Translations under genes and position numbers: made by a program
NCBI RefSeq assembly: GCF_000510725.1
Contig: NZ_AZNZ01000003.1
Location: 1-64,000 of the forward strand
Source: Pseudoxanthomonas sp. J31
Lineage (GTDB): Bacteria; Pseudomonadota; Gammaproteobacteria; Xanthomonadales; Xanthomonadaceae
DNA length: 64,000 nucleotides
Reading direction: 5' to 3'
Shown: one piece after another, positions 18,557 through 26,821 of the stretch
Layout of the letters: each line of letters begins with the position of its first letter
Numbering within the stretch: the first letter of the stretch is position 1
The notes under the pieces: generated by a model
Database searches by the model: none
Seen by the model: only the letters and a program-made list of their open reading frames with translations
Told to the model about the DNA's origin: nothing

Positions 18557-19333
18557 ATGTCGCAACTGGATTTCGTGGTCGCCGTGCCGGCCCGCTACGC
18601 CGCCAGCCGCCTGCCGGGCAAGCCGCTGCGCCCGCTCGGCGGGGAACCGCTGGTGCTGCACGTGGCGCGGCGCGCGCTGGCCGCCGGCGCACGCGAGGTC
18701 TGGCTGGCCACCGACGACGCGCGCGTGGCCGAGGCCGTGGCCGGCCAGCCCGGCGTGCGCGTGGCCATGACCTCGCCCGACCACGCTTCCGGCACCGACC
18801 GCCTGGCCGAATGCGTCGCGATCGCCGGCTGGAGCGACGACACCCTGGTGGTCAACCTGCAGGGCGACGAGCCCTTCGCCCCGGCCAGCGGCATCCGCGA
18901 AGTCGCGCGGCTGCTGGCCGCCAGCGGGGCGGCGATGGCGACCCTGGCCGCGCCGGTGACCGAGGCCGAAGTCCTGTTCGATCCCAACACGGTCAAGCTG
19001 GTGCGCGCCGCCAACGGCGACGCCCTGTACTTCAGCCGCGCGCCGCTGCCGTGGCCGCGCGACGCCTTCGCCCGTGACCGCAGCGTGCTGCCGGAAGGCG
19101 GACACTGGCTGCGCCACATCGGCATCTACGCCTACCACGCCGGCTTCCTGCGCACCTTCGCGGCGATGCCGCCGGGCGTGCTGGAGCGGGTCGAATCGCT
19201 GGAGCAGCTGCGGGTGCTGGAAGCCGGCCACCGCATCGCCGTGGCCCTGACCCCGGAGCCGTTCCCGCCGGGCGTGGACACCCAGGAGGACCTGGAGCGC
19301 GCCGAGGCCCGCCTGCGGGAGCTGGGCGCATGA
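18557..19333 (+). CDS. kdsB: 3-deoxy-manno-octulosonate cytidylyltransferase
   Basis: Activates Kdo as CMP-Kdo for the lipid A inner core. The 258-residue protein starts with the nucleotide-binding [14 protein letters not shown] motif, followed by [18 protein letters not shown] and RHIGIYAY, all diagnostic of KdsB. ATG 18557 has CGGAG at 18546-18550. The stop overlaps the start of the next gene by 4 bp. Confidence 0.96.
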   Translation: MSQLDFVVAVPARYAASRLPGKPLRPLGGEPLVLHVARRALAAGAREVWLATDDARVAEAVAGQPGVRVAMTSPDHASGTDRLAECVAIAGWSDDTLVVNLQGDEPFAPASGIREVARLLAASGAAMATLAAPVTEAEVLFDPNTVKLVRAANGDALYFSRAPLPWPRDAFARDRSVLPEGGHWLRHIGIYAYHAGFLRTFAAMPPGVLERVESLEQLRVLEAGHRIAVALTPEPFPPGVDTQEDLERAEARLRELGA

Positions 19334-19827
19334 GCACCACCCGGATCCTGGTCGTGTGCCTGGGCAACATCTGCCGCTCGCCGATGGCCGAGGGCGCGCT
19401 GCGCGCCCGGATCGCCGCCTCGCACCTGGCCGGGCGGGTGGAGGTGGACTCGGCCGGCACCGGCGGCTGGCACGCCGGCGAGCCGCCGGACCGCCGCGCC
19501 ATCGCCTGCGCCCGCCGCCACGGCGTGGACATCGGCGGCCTGCGTGCACGCCAGGTCCGCAGCCGCGACTTCGAGGACTTCGACTGGCTGCTCTGCGCCG
19601 ACGCCGACAACCTGCGCGACGTGCGCCGGCTGGCCCCGGCGCAGGCACGCGGCAAGGTCGCGCTGCTGCTGGACTGGGCCGGGACCGTGCCCGGCGGCGA
19701 GGTGCCCGATCCGTACTACGGCGGGGAGGAACACTTCGAGGAAGTCTGGAGCCTGGTCGACGCCGCGGCCCGGGCCGCGGTCGAACGGCTTTCCAGCCGC
19801 GCCGGCTCCGGCATAATCGCCCCATGA
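19330..19827 (+). CDS. Low-molecular-weight protein tyrosine phosphatase
   Basis: Cytoplasmic phosphatase of the LMW-PTP (Wzb/YfkJ) family with 165 residues. The catalytic loop C10-LGNIC-R16-S is at the N-terminus and the general acid D127 lies in PDPYYGG. In many bacteria such enzymes act on tyrosine kinases of polysaccharide export, but no kinase or wza/wzc gene is nearby, so the substrate is open. It overlaps the preceding and following genes by 4 bp each. Confidence 0.93.
   Translation: MSTTRILVVCLGNICRSPMAEGALRARIAASHLAGRVEVDSAGTGGWHAGEPPDRRAIACARRHGVDIGGLRARQVRSRDFEDFDWLLCADADNLRDVRRLAPAQARGKVALLLDWAGTVPGGEVPDPYYGGEEHFEEVWSLVDAAARAAVERLSSRAGSGIIAP
19812..19817 (+). promoter_or_regulatory. 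-10-like box giving a leaderless start
   Basis: CATAAT ends 6 nt before the ATG at 19824, so transcription from it would begin at or next to the start codon. No good -35 sequence is present 16-18 bp upstream (CTTTCC at 19789-19794). The box lies inside the phosphatase gene and could be an internal promoter for the NHL gene. Confidence 0.3.
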
Positions 19828-21236
19828 ACGCGGCGACCCTCCAGGAACTGCCCGCCGGCCTCGACTGGCTCAACGCCAACCCGGCCTCCCTCCACGACCT
19901 GCGCGGCCGCCCGGTCGTGCTGGCCTTCGTCAACGCCGCCTCGGCCTGGTGCACCCAGCGCCTGCAGGAGCTGGCGAACTGGCAGGCGCGCAACCCGGGC
20001 AAGCTGCACGTGCTGGTGCTGCAGGTGCCGCGCTTCGATTGCGAGCGCCAGCCGCAGCGCTCGCTGAAGCTGCTGCGCCGCCATGGCAGCAGCTTCCCCG
20101 CGCTGCTGGACGCCGACTGGGCGGCCTGGCAGCGCTACGGCATCGAATCCTGGCCGACCCTGCTGCTGGTCGACGCGCAGGGCCGCGAGCGCGAGCGCAT
20201 CGTCGGCCTGGGCGGCGACCTGGACCGCGCGCTGTCGGCCCTGGCCGCGGACGCGCCGCCCCCGCACCCGGAGGAGGTGCGGCTGGTGGAAACCGTGCCC
20301 GAGCCGCGCCTGGCGCTGCGCTTCCCCACCGCGGTGGCGGTCAGCGCCGAGCGCCTGTTCATCGCCGACACCGGGCACCACCGCATCCTGGAGTGCAACC
20401 ACGCCGGGCGCATCCTGCGCCAGTTCGGCCTGGGCACCGCCGACGCGATGGACGGCCCGCACGACCAGGCCGCGTTCAACCGCCCGCAGGGCCTGGCCCT
20501 GGAGCGCGAGTTCCTGTACGTGGCCGACACCGGCAACCATGCCCTGCGCCGGATCAACCTGCTCAAGGGCACGGTGGACACGCTGTGCGGCACCGGCCGC
20601 CCCGGCGAGCCGGTGGAAGGGCCGGTGGCCAGCACCGGCACCTCGCTCGACCACCCGGTGGCGCTGGCCGTGGCCGCCAACCAGGTGCACATCGCCTGCG
20701 CCGGCGACAACCGCCTGTGGAGCTACGACCTGGGCCGCAGCGAGCTGTCGCTGCGCGCTGGCACCGGGCGCCTGGAGATGCGCGACGGCAACGCCCGCAC
20801 CATCGCCGCGTTCGCCCAGCCCGCCGGCCTGGCCGCGGTGCAGCAGGTGCTGTACGTGTGCGACGCGCTGGGCTCGGCGATCCGCTCGCTGCAGCTGCGC
20901 AGCGACCTGGTCCAGACCCTGGTGGGGCAGGGCATGTGGGATTTCGGCGATGCCGACGGCCCGCGTGCCAACGCCCGCCTGCAGCATCCGCAGGGCATCG
21001 CCCTGAGCGCGGATGCGCCGCTGCTGTGGATCGCCGACAGCGGCAACGGCAGCCTGCGTACCCTCCGCCTTGGCGGCGGCGAGCTGAGCACCGTCAGCCT
21101 GCCGCGGCGTCTCCATGGCCCCTCCGGCCTGGCCATCGGCGGCGGCGCGGTCTGGATCGCCGAGACCGACGCCCATGCCGTGCTGCGCTACGACATCGTC
21201 ACCGGCGAACTGGGCGACGTGAACATCAGCGAATGA
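19824..21236 (+). CDS. Thioredoxin-like/NHL-repeat fusion protein
   Basis: A 470-residue protein related to the NHLRC2 family. Residues 1-150 form a thioredoxin-like domain (VVLAFVNAASAWCTQR and ESWPTLLLVDAQG). Residues 165-470 contain NHL beta-propeller repeats, recognisable by recurring LFIADTGHHRI, LYVADTGNHAL and LWIADSGNGSL units. The thioredoxin active site reads W-C43-T-Q-R46, so the second cysteine of CxxC is lost and ordinary disulfide exchange is unlikely. No signal peptide is visible, so it should be cytoplasmic. It sits between a phosphatase and uvrC with ATGA overlaps on both sides. Function unknown. Confidence 0.82.
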   Translation: MNAATLQELPAGLDWLNANPASLHDLRGRPVVLAFVNAASAWCTQRLQELANWQARNPGKLHVLVLQVPRFDCERQPQRSLKLLRRHGSSFPALLDADWAAWQRYGIESWPTLLLVDAQGRERERIVGLGGDLDRALSALAADAPPPHPEEVRLVETVPEPRLALRFPTAVAVSAERLFIADTGHHRILECNHAGRILRQFGLGTADAMDGPHDQAAFNRPQGLALEREFLYVADTGNHALRRINLLKGTVDTLCGTGRPGEPVEGPVASTGTSLDHPVALAVAANQVHIACAGDNRLWSYDLGRSELSLRAGTGRLEMRDGNARTIAAFAQPAGLAAVQQVLYVCDALGSAIRSLQLRSDLVQTLVGQGMWDFGDADGPRANARLQHPQGIALSADAPLLWIADSGNGSLRTLRLGGGELSTVSLPRRLHGPSGLAIGGGAVWIAETDAHAVLRYDIVTGELGDVNISE

Positions 21237-23116
21237 GCAGCCCCGCGGTACCGGAGTTCGACGGCAAGGCCTTCGTTTCCGGCCTGAGCCTGGCCCCGGG
21301 CGTGTACCGCATGTACGCGGCCGACGGCAGCCTGCTGTACGTCGGCAAGGCCGGCGCGCTCAAGCGGCGCGTGGCCAGCTATTTCAGCAACACGCCCAAG
21401 ACCCCGCGGATCCAGGCGATGGTCGCCCAGATCGCGCGCATGGAGGTCACGGTCACCCGCACCGAGGCCGAGGCGCTGCTGCTGGAGAACCAGCTGATCA
21501 AGTCGCTGTCGCCGCGCTACAACGTCTCCCTGCGCGACGACAAGAGCTACCCGTACGTGCTGCTGACCCGCGAACAGTGGCCGCGGCTGGCCTTCCACCG
21601 CGGCCCGCGCGCGGTGCCGGGGCGCTACTTCGGCCCCTACGCCAGCGCCGGCGCGGTGCGCGAGACCATGAACCTGATGCACAAGCTGTTCCGCCTGCGC
21701 AGCTGCGAGGACAGCGTGTTCCGCAACCGCAGCCGGCCCTGCCTGCAGTACCAGATCGGCCGCTGCAGCGCGCCGTGCGTGGGCCTGGTGGCGGAGGAGG
21801 ACTACGCCGAATCGGTGCGCCGCGCCTCGCTGTTCCTGGAAGGCCGCAGCGACGAGCTGGGCAAGGAGCTGGCGGCGGCGATGGAGAAGGCCAGCCAGGC
21901 GCTGGAGTTCGAGGAGGCCGCGCGCCTGCGCGACCTGCTGGCGCAGCTGCGCGGCATGCAGGCGCGGCAGTACGTGGACGGCCATGCCGCCAACCTGGAC
22001 GTGATCGCCTGCGAGATGCAGGGCAGCCATGCGTGCGTGCTGCTGCTGGCGTTCCGCGACGGCCGCAACCTCGGCACCCGCGCGTTCTTCCCGCGCACCA
22101 ACGGCGAGGACAGCGCCGAGGAGGTGCTGGCAGCCTTCGTGTCGCAGTACTACGCCGAGCAGCCGGCGCCGCCGGAGATTGTGCTGGACCGCGCGATCCC
22201 CGACGCCGAGGTGATCGAGGCGGCGCTGGCCGAGGGGGCGGGGCGCAGGGTGGCGCTGAAGTCCAGCGTGCGCGGCGAGCGCGCCGGCTACCTGGAACTG
22301 GCCAGGCGCAACGCCAAGGTGGCCCTGGCCAGCGAACTGGCCAGCCGCAACGCGCAACAGGTGCGCAGCGAGGCCCTGCGCGAGCTGCTGGGCCTGGAGG
22401 AAGTGCCCTCGCGCGTGGAGTGCTTCGACATCAGCCACACCCTGGGCGAGGCCACCGTGGCCTCGTGCGTGGTGTTCGACCCGGCCGGGCCGGTGCGCAA
22501 CCAATACCGCCGCTACAACATCACCGGGATCGAGCCGGGCGACGACTACGCCGCGATGCGCCAGGCGATCGAGCGGCGCTTCCGCCGTGCGATGGAGGCC
22601 GAGGCCGGCGTGGCGCCGCCGGGTTCCAACGCGGTCCTGCCCGACGTGCTGCTGATCGACGGCGGCGCCGGGCAGCTGGCGCAGGCGCGCGCGGCACTGG
22701 CCGACCTGGGCGTGGAGAACGTGCTGCTGGTGGGCGTGTCCAAGGGCGAGCAGCGGCGTGCCGGCGACGAGACCCTGGTGTTCCCCGACGGCCGCGAGGT
22801 GCGCCCCGGCGCGGCCTCGCCGGCGCTGCAGTTCATCCAGCAGGTGCGCGACGAGGCGCACCGCTTCGCCATCACCGGCCACCGCGGCAAGCGCCAGAAG
22901 GCGCGCACCACCAGCCGCCTGGAGGACATCCCCGGCATCGGCCCGCGCCGCCGCGCCGCGCTGCTGAAGCATTTCGGCGGCCTGGGCGGGCTCAAGGCCG
23001 CCGGCGAGGAGGAGATCGCCCGGGTCGAAGGCATCAACGCGGCCCTGGCCGCCCGCATCTACGCTACCCTGCACGGGCTGCCCGTGCCTGGTTCCGAATC
23101 CGCGCAAGACCGATGA
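21233..23116 (+). CDS. uvrC: Excinuclease ABC subunit C
   Basis: Makes both incisions around a lesion during UvrABC nucleotide-excision repair. The 627-residue protein has an N-terminal GIY-YIG nuclease (Y in GVYRMY, LLYVGKA, residues 18-100), a cysteine-rich region (CLQYQIGRCSAPC, about 165-178), a UVR motif (about 205-240), the RNase H-like C-terminal nuclease with ECFDISH and LIDGGAGQL, and tandem helix-hairpin-helix motifs (IPGIGPRRR, about 565-610). It overlaps the NHL gene and pgsA by ATGA, so the three are cotranscribed. The uvrC-pgsA pairing is common in gammaproteobacteria. Confidence 0.97.
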   Translation: MSSPAVPEFDGKAFVSGLSLAPGVYRMYAADGSLLYVGKAGALKRRVASYFSNTPKTPRIQAMVAQIARMEVTVTRTEAEALLLENQLIKSLSPRYNVSLRDDKSYPYVLLTREQWPRLAFHRGPRAVPGRYFGPYASAGAVRETMNLMHKLFRLRSCEDSVFRNRSRPCLQYQIGRCSAPCVGLVAEEDYAESVRRASLFLEGRSDELGKELAAAMEKASQALEFEEAARLRDLLAQLRGMQARQYVDGHAANLDVIACEMQGSHACVLLLAFRDGRNLGTRAFFPRTNGEDSAEEVLAAFVSQYYAEQPAPPEIVLDRAIPDAEVIEAALAEGAGRRVALKSSVRGERAGYLELARRNAKVALASELASRNAQQVRSEALRELLGLEEVPSRVECFDISHTLGEATVASCVVFDPAGPVRNQYRRYNITGIEPGDDYAAMRQAIERRFRRAMEAEAGVAPPGSNAVLPDVLLIDGGAGQLAQARAALADLGVENVLLVGVSKGEQRRAGDETLVFPDGREVRPGAASPALQFIQQVRDEAHRFAITGHRGKRQKARTTSRLEDIPGIGPRRRAALLKHFGGLGGLKAAGEEEIARVEGINAALAARIYATLHGLPVPGSESAQDR

Positions 23117-23745
23117 CCCTGACCGTACCCACCTGGCTGACCCTGCTGCGGATCATGATGATCCCGGTGCTGGTCCTGGTGTTCTACCTGCCTTACAGAT
23201 GGACCAACTTCGCCGCCGCCGGCGTGTTCATCCTCGCCGCCGTCACCGACTGGCTGGATGGCTGGGTCGCGCGCCGCTACGGCATGCACTCGGCCTTCGG
23301 CGCCTTCCTCGACCCGGTGGCCGACAAGCTGATGGTGGCGGTGGCCCTGTTCCTGATCGTGCAGGGCCATCCGACCCCGTGGATGGCGTTCTGGGCGGCG
23401 GTGATCGTCGGCCGCGAGATCGCGGTGTCGGCGCTGCGCGAGTGGATGGCCGAGCTGGGCCAGCGGGCGATGGTGAAGGTGGCGATGATCGGCAAGATCA
23501 AGACCACCGCGCAGATGATCGCGCTGTCCTGCCTGCTGTACTCGGTCAGCCCGAACCGCTCGACCGCGGGCATCTGGATGGGCGAGCCGGTGTTCCACGT
23601 CGGCGACTGGCTGCTGGCGATCGCCGCGCTGCTGACGTTGTGGTCGGGCTTCCAGTACCTGCACGCGGCCTGGCCGGCGCTGCGCGCGGACGAGGAGGCC
23701 TCGGCCGCGCGTTCGAAGGCCAGGAAAATGCACGGGACCAGTTGA
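23113..23745 (+). CDS. pgsA: CDP-diacylglycerol-glycerol-3-phosphate phosphatidyltransferase
   Basis: Makes phosphatidylglycerol phosphate, the first step of acidic phospholipid synthesis, in the inner membrane. The 210-residue protein has about four to five helices and a complete CDP-alcohol motif, D-x2-DG-x2-AR-x8-G-x3-D-x3-D, beginning at DWLDGWVAR near residue 56. The TGA stop (23743-23745) lies within the -35 box of the tRNA promoter that follows. Confidence 0.95.
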   Translation: MTLTVPTWLTLLRIMMIPVLVLVFYLPYRWTNFAAAGVFILAAVTDWLDGWVARRYGMHSAFGAFLDPVADKLMVAVALFLIVQGHPTPWMAFWAAVIVGREIAVSALREWMAELGQRAMVKVAMIGKIKTTAQMIALSCLLYSVSPNRSTAGIWMGEPVFHVGDWLLAIAALLTLWSGFQYLHAAWPALRADEEASAARSKARKMHGTS

Positions 23746-23769
23746 CAGGTTTCGTGAAAACCCTAAAAT
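23742..23769 (+). promoter_or_regulatory. Sigma-70 promoter of the tRNA cluster
   Basis: A perfect TTGACA (23742-23747) and TAAAAT (23764-23769) with 16-bp spacing, followed by a GC-rich discriminator typical of stable-RNA promoters under stringent control. The -35 box contains the pgsA stop codon. The first tRNA-Gly begins 13 bp after the -10 box. Confidence 0.82.
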
Positions 23770-23782
23770 GCGCGTCTCCCAA

Positions 23783-23858
23783 GCGGGAATAGCTCAGTTG
23801 GTAGAGCGCAACCTTGCCAAGGTTGAGGTCGCGGGTTCGAGTCCCGTTTCCCGCTCCA
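23783..23858 (+). tRNA. tRNA-Gly (GCC)
   Basis: Seventy-six nt including encoded CCA. The acceptor stem GCGGGAA/TTCCCGC, D arm GCTC...GAGC, anticodon loop TTGCCAA (anticodon GCC) and T arm GCGGG-TTCGAGT-CCCGT all fold. It is identical to the copy at 24071-24146. Confidence 0.98.
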
Positions 23859-23910
23859 GTTCGATGGTCGTGGCAAGCCCTCCATCGAGGGCGAGCGGCG
23901 GCTCGACAAG

Positions 23911-23933
23911 CCCCGGAGACGGGGTTTTGTTTT
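23911..23933 (+). terminator. Rho-independent terminator after the first tRNA-Gly
   Basis: CCCCG (23911-23915), GAGA tetraloop and CGGGG (23920-23924) are followed by TTTTGTTTT. It would release the first tRNA-Gly alone or allow read-through to the next tRNAs, because no separate promoter is evident before tRNA-Cys. Confidence 0.75.
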
Positions 23934-23974
23934 GAGGGGTTCCGGCGGCCCGGCTGCCGGCGGTACCGGTCACC

Positions 23975-24048
23975 GGCCTGGTGGCAGAGTGGTTATGCAG
24001 CGGACTGCAAATCCGCGTACGCCGGTTCAATTCCGACCCAGGCCTCCA
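23975..24048 (+). tRNA. tRNA-Cys (GCA)
   Basis: Seventy-four nt with acceptor GGCCTGG/CCAGGCC, anticodon GCA in ACTGCAAAT, T arm GCCGG-TTCAATT-CCGAC (four of five stem pairs) and encoded CCA. Its order after tRNA-Gly and downstream of pgsA matches glyW-cysT of enteric bacteria. Confidence 0.96.
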
Positions 24049-24070
24049 TCGGTACCGGCGAAAAACTCAT

Positions 24071-24146
24071 GCGGGAATAGCTCAGTTGGTAGAGCGCAAC
24101 CTTGCCAAGGTTGAGGTCGCGGGTTCGAGTCCCGTTTCCCGCTCCA
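24071..24146 (+). tRNA. tRNA-Gly (GCC), second identical copy
   Basis: Same 76-nt sequence as 23783-23858, including CCA. It lies 22 nt after tRNA-Cys and is probably processed from the same transcript. A terminator follows at 24180-24203. Confidence 0.98.
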
Positions 24147-24179
24147 ATCCGCCAGCCGCCCCGAGCGGCCGGCAAGACA

Positions 24180-24203
24180 AAGGCCCCGCCAGAGCGGGGC
24201 CTT
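24180..24203. terminator. Bidirectional terminator
   Basis: A perfect 10-bp stem, AAGGCCCCGC (24180-24189) and GCGGGGCCTT (24194-24203), with a 4-nt loop. It lies between the end of the tRNA cluster and the convergent LacI-type gene, which stops at 24228, and could serve both. Confidence 0.75.
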
Positions 24204-24227
24204 GTCGTTTCCGGCTTCCGCCGGCGC

Positions 24228-25238
24228 TCAGCGGCGCGGGGCGGGGCCGGTGGAGTGGCGGATCTGCAGCTGGTACGGCACCCGCACCATGTGCGCCGGA
24301 CCGTGGCCGTCGATCGCCGCGATCAGCTGCTGGGCGGCGATCCGGCCCATTTCCCGGCTGGGCTGGCGCACCGTGGTGAGGCTGGGCCAGACCTGGCGCG
24401 AGATCGGGGTGTCGTCGAAGCCGAATACCGACAGCTGCTCCGGCACCCGCAGGCCGCGCGCGGCCGCCTCGTACAGCACGCCGCAGGCGGTGTCGTCGTT
24501 GGCGGCGAAGATCGCGGTGGGCGGGTCGGCCATGTCCAGCAGCTGGCGCGCGCCGGCGATGCCGGACTCGAACGAGAACTCGCCTTCCACCACCAGGTCC
24601 GGGTCCGGTTCGATCCCGGCCTGGCGCAGGCCGTCGAGGTAGCCGGCCAGGCGCCAGGCGCGGCCGCCATGGCTGCGGTGGCCGGCGATGTGGCCGATGC
24701 GGCGGTGCCCGAGGGCGACGACATGGGCCATCATGTCCGCCGCCGCCGCGCGTTCGTCCAGGGTGGCGCCGATGCCGCCGCCGTCGCGCTTGGCCGAGAT
24801 CGTGGCGTAGCGCACGTTGAGCTCGCGCAGGCGCCTGACCAGGGCGGCATCGTCGGTCAGCGGCGGGGTGAGGATCAGGCCGTCGGGACGGTACTGGCTG
24901 ATCAGCGTTTCCACCGACTCGACGTGGCCGCGCTGGCCGAAGTCGACCGGGCGCAGGGTCAGCCCGTAGTGCGACTGCTCGCAGGCCGCCAGCACGCCCT
25001 CGATCACTTCCATGATGTAGCTGGGCGAGGGGTTGTCGTACAGCAGCGAGACCAGGTACGAGCGCCGGCCGGCGAGGCTGCGGGCGGAGGTGTTGGGGCG
25101 GTAGTTCAGCTGCCGCGCGGCTTCCTCGACCCGCAACCGGGTTTCCTCGCGGACGTTGGGCTCGCGGTTGAACACCCGCGAGACCGTCTTCATGGAAACG
25201 CCCGCGGCGGCGGCGACATCCTCGATCCTGGCGCGCAC
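24228..25238 (-). CDS. LacI-family transcriptional regulator
   Basis: Sugar-responsive repressor type with 336 residues. The N-terminal helix-turn-helix (IEDVAAAAGVSMKTVSRVFN, about 5-24) and hinge helix (NTSARSLAG) are typical, followed by a periplasmic-binding-protein-like effector domain (about 60-325, including IFAANDDTACGVL and VFGFDDT). The start is GTG 25238 preceded by GGGGAGGAG. A TAGAAT -10-like box lies at 25281-25286 on the minus strand. No sugar transport or catabolic genes are adjacent, so its targets must be elsewhere. It separates the Gly/Cys tRNAs from tRNA-Leu. Confidence 0.92.
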   Translation of the reverse strand: MRARIEDVAAAAGVSMKTVSRVFNREPNVREETRLRVEEAARQLNYRPNTSARSLAGRRSYLVSLLYDNPSPSYIMEVIEGVLAACEQSHYGLTLRPVDFGQRGHVESVETLISQYRPDGLILTPPLTDDAALVRRLRELNVRYATISAKRDGGGIGATLDERAAAADMMAHVVALGHRRIGHIAGHRSHGGRAWRLAGYLDGLRQAGIEPDPDLVVEGEFSFESGIAGARQLLDMADPPTAIFAANDDTACGVLYEAAARGLRVPEQLSVFGFDDTPISRQVWPSLTTVRQPSREMGRIAAQQLIAAIDGHGPAHMVRVPYQLQIRHSTGPAPRR

Positions 25239-25355
25239 TGCTCCTCCCCGTGACCCGCGTCGTGCCGCGGGTGGTGGGCCATTCTAGCGGAGCCCGCCGC
25301 GGCGGACCCTCCGCCAATGGCACAATGCGCCGGCGGCGCGCGCCGCGGACTGCCC

Positions 25356-25442
25356 GCCCGGGTGGTGAAACAGGTAGACACAGGAGACTTAAAATCTTCC
25401 GGCCGCGAGGCCTTGCGGGTTCGAGTCCCGCCCCGGGCACCA
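25356..25442 (+). tRNA. tRNA-Leu (TAA)
   Basis: Eighty-seven nt with the long variable arm of class II tRNAs. Acceptor GCCCGGG/CCCGGGC, anticodon TAA in GACTTAAAATC, T arm GCGGG-TTCGAGT-CCCGC and encoded ACCA are present. Together with the Gly and Cys genes it matches the glyW-cysT-leuZ order, interrupted here by a regulator gene. I see no strong promoter of its own; CACAAT at 25321-25326 is a weak -10 candidate. Confidence 0.97.
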
Positions 25443-25465
25443 CACCACATTGCTGCTGGAGGCAC

Positions 25466-26764
25466 ATGCAGGCCACCGACATCGAGGTACCGCTCCCCGC
25501 CCGGGATGCCAGGATCGCGGTCATTGGACTGGGCTACGTGGGCCTTCCCCTGGCGGTGGCGTTCGCCTCGCGGCGGCAGGTGACCGGCTTCGACGTCGAC
25601 GCCACCCGCGTGGCCGAGCTGCGCGCCGGGCACGACCGCACGCGCGAGATGGATCCGCAGGCGCTGGCCGCCGCCACCGGCCTGGAGCTGGCCTCCGACC
25701 CGGCCGCGCTGCGCGAATGCGCGATCCACATCGTCGCCGTGCCCACCCCGATCGACGCCTTCCACGAGCCGGACCTGGAGCCGCTGCGCCAGGCCACCGC
25801 GCTGGTGGCCGCGGCGCTGAAGCCGGGCGACCTGGTGATCTACGAATCCACGGTGTATCCGGGCACCACCGAGGAGATCTGCGTGCCGATCCTGGAGGCC
25901 GGCTCCGGGCTGCGCTTCAACGTGGACTTCAGCTGCGGCTACAGCCCCGAGCGGGTGAGCCCCGGCGACCACCACCGGCGCCTTGCCGACATCCGCAAGA
26001 TCACTTCCGGCTCGCACCCGGCCGCCGCGCGCGCGGTGGACGAGTTGTACCGCTCGATCATCACCGCCGGCACCTGGCCGGCGCCGTCGATCCGGGTGGC
26101 CGAGGCCGCCAAGGTGGTGGAGAACATCCAGCGCGACGTCAACATCGCCCTGGTCAACGAACTGGCCCTGGTGTTCGACCGCCTGGGCATCGATACCGGC
26201 GACGTGCTGGAGGCGGCCGGCACCAAGTGGAACTTCCTGCCGTTCCGGCCGGGCCTGGTCGGTGGCCACTGCATCGGCGTGGATCCGTACTACCTGCTGC
26301 ACAAGTCGCGCAGCGCCGGCTTCCATCCGGAGCTGATCCACACCGCGCGCGAGGTCAACGAGCGCGTGGTCGGGCACGTGGTATCCAGGGTGCTGGGGCT
26401 GCTGCGCGGGCGCGGGCGCGAGCCGGCCGGTTCGCGCGTGCTGGTGCTGGGCGTGACCTTCAAGGAGAACTGCCCGGACCTGCGCAACAGCCGCGCGCTG
26501 GACCTGGTGCGGGAGCTTGGTGCGGCCGGGGCCCGGGTCGATGCGGTCGATCCCTGGGCCGACCCGGGCGAATCCGCCGCGCTGGGCGCGCCGCTGCGCG
26601 AGGCACCGGAGCAGGGCGCCTACGACGCCATCGTGCTGGCGGTAGCCCATGCCCAGTTCCGCGACTGGGACGCGGCGCGCGTGCGTGCGCTGGGACGGCC
26701 CGGCGCAGTGGTGTACGACGTCAAGTCGGTGTGGCCGCGCGAGGCGGTGGACGCGCGCCTGTAG
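25466..26764 (+). CDS. UDP-sugar 6-dehydrogenase, TviB/WbpO type
   Basis: NAD-dependent enzyme that oxidises a UDP-N-acetylhexosamine to the uronic acid for surface polysaccharide synthesis. The 432-residue protein has an N-terminal Rossmann domain (IAVIGLGYVGLPLAVAF, about 15-32), a central helix domain with the KVVENIQRDVNIALVNE segment, the catalytic cysteine in GGHCIGVDPYYL, and a C-terminal UDP-binding domain (LGVTFKENCPDLRNS). This fits the TviB/WbpO subgroup more than UDP-glucose dehydrogenase, but the exact substrate is inferred. ATG 25466 has TGGAGG at 25457-25462. No glycosyltransferase genes accompany it. Confidence 0.88.
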   Translation: MQATDIEVPLPARDARIAVIGLGYVGLPLAVAFASRRQVTGFDVDATRVAELRAGHDRTREMDPQALAAATGLELASDPAALRECAIHIVAVPTPIDAFHEPDLEPLRQATALVAAALKPGDLVIYESTVYPGTTEEICVPILEAGSGLRFNVDFSCGYSPERVSPGDHHRRLADIRKITSGSHPAAARAVDELYRSIITAGTWPAPSIRVAEAAKVVENIQRDVNIALVNELALVFDRLGIDTGDVLEAAGTKWNFLPFRPGLVGGHCIGVDPYYLLHKSRSAGFHPELIHTAREVNERVVGHVVSRVLGLLRGRGREPAGSRVLVLGVTFKENCPDLRNSRALDLVRELGAAGARVDAVDPWADPGESAALGAPLREAPEQGAYDAIVLAVAHAQFRDWDAARVRALGRPGAVVYDVKSVWPREAVDARL

Positions 26765-26821
26765 CCCACGCCACGGCGCGCGTCTGGCTAGACTCGGGGC
26801 TCCGTCCCGCGAGGAGGCACG

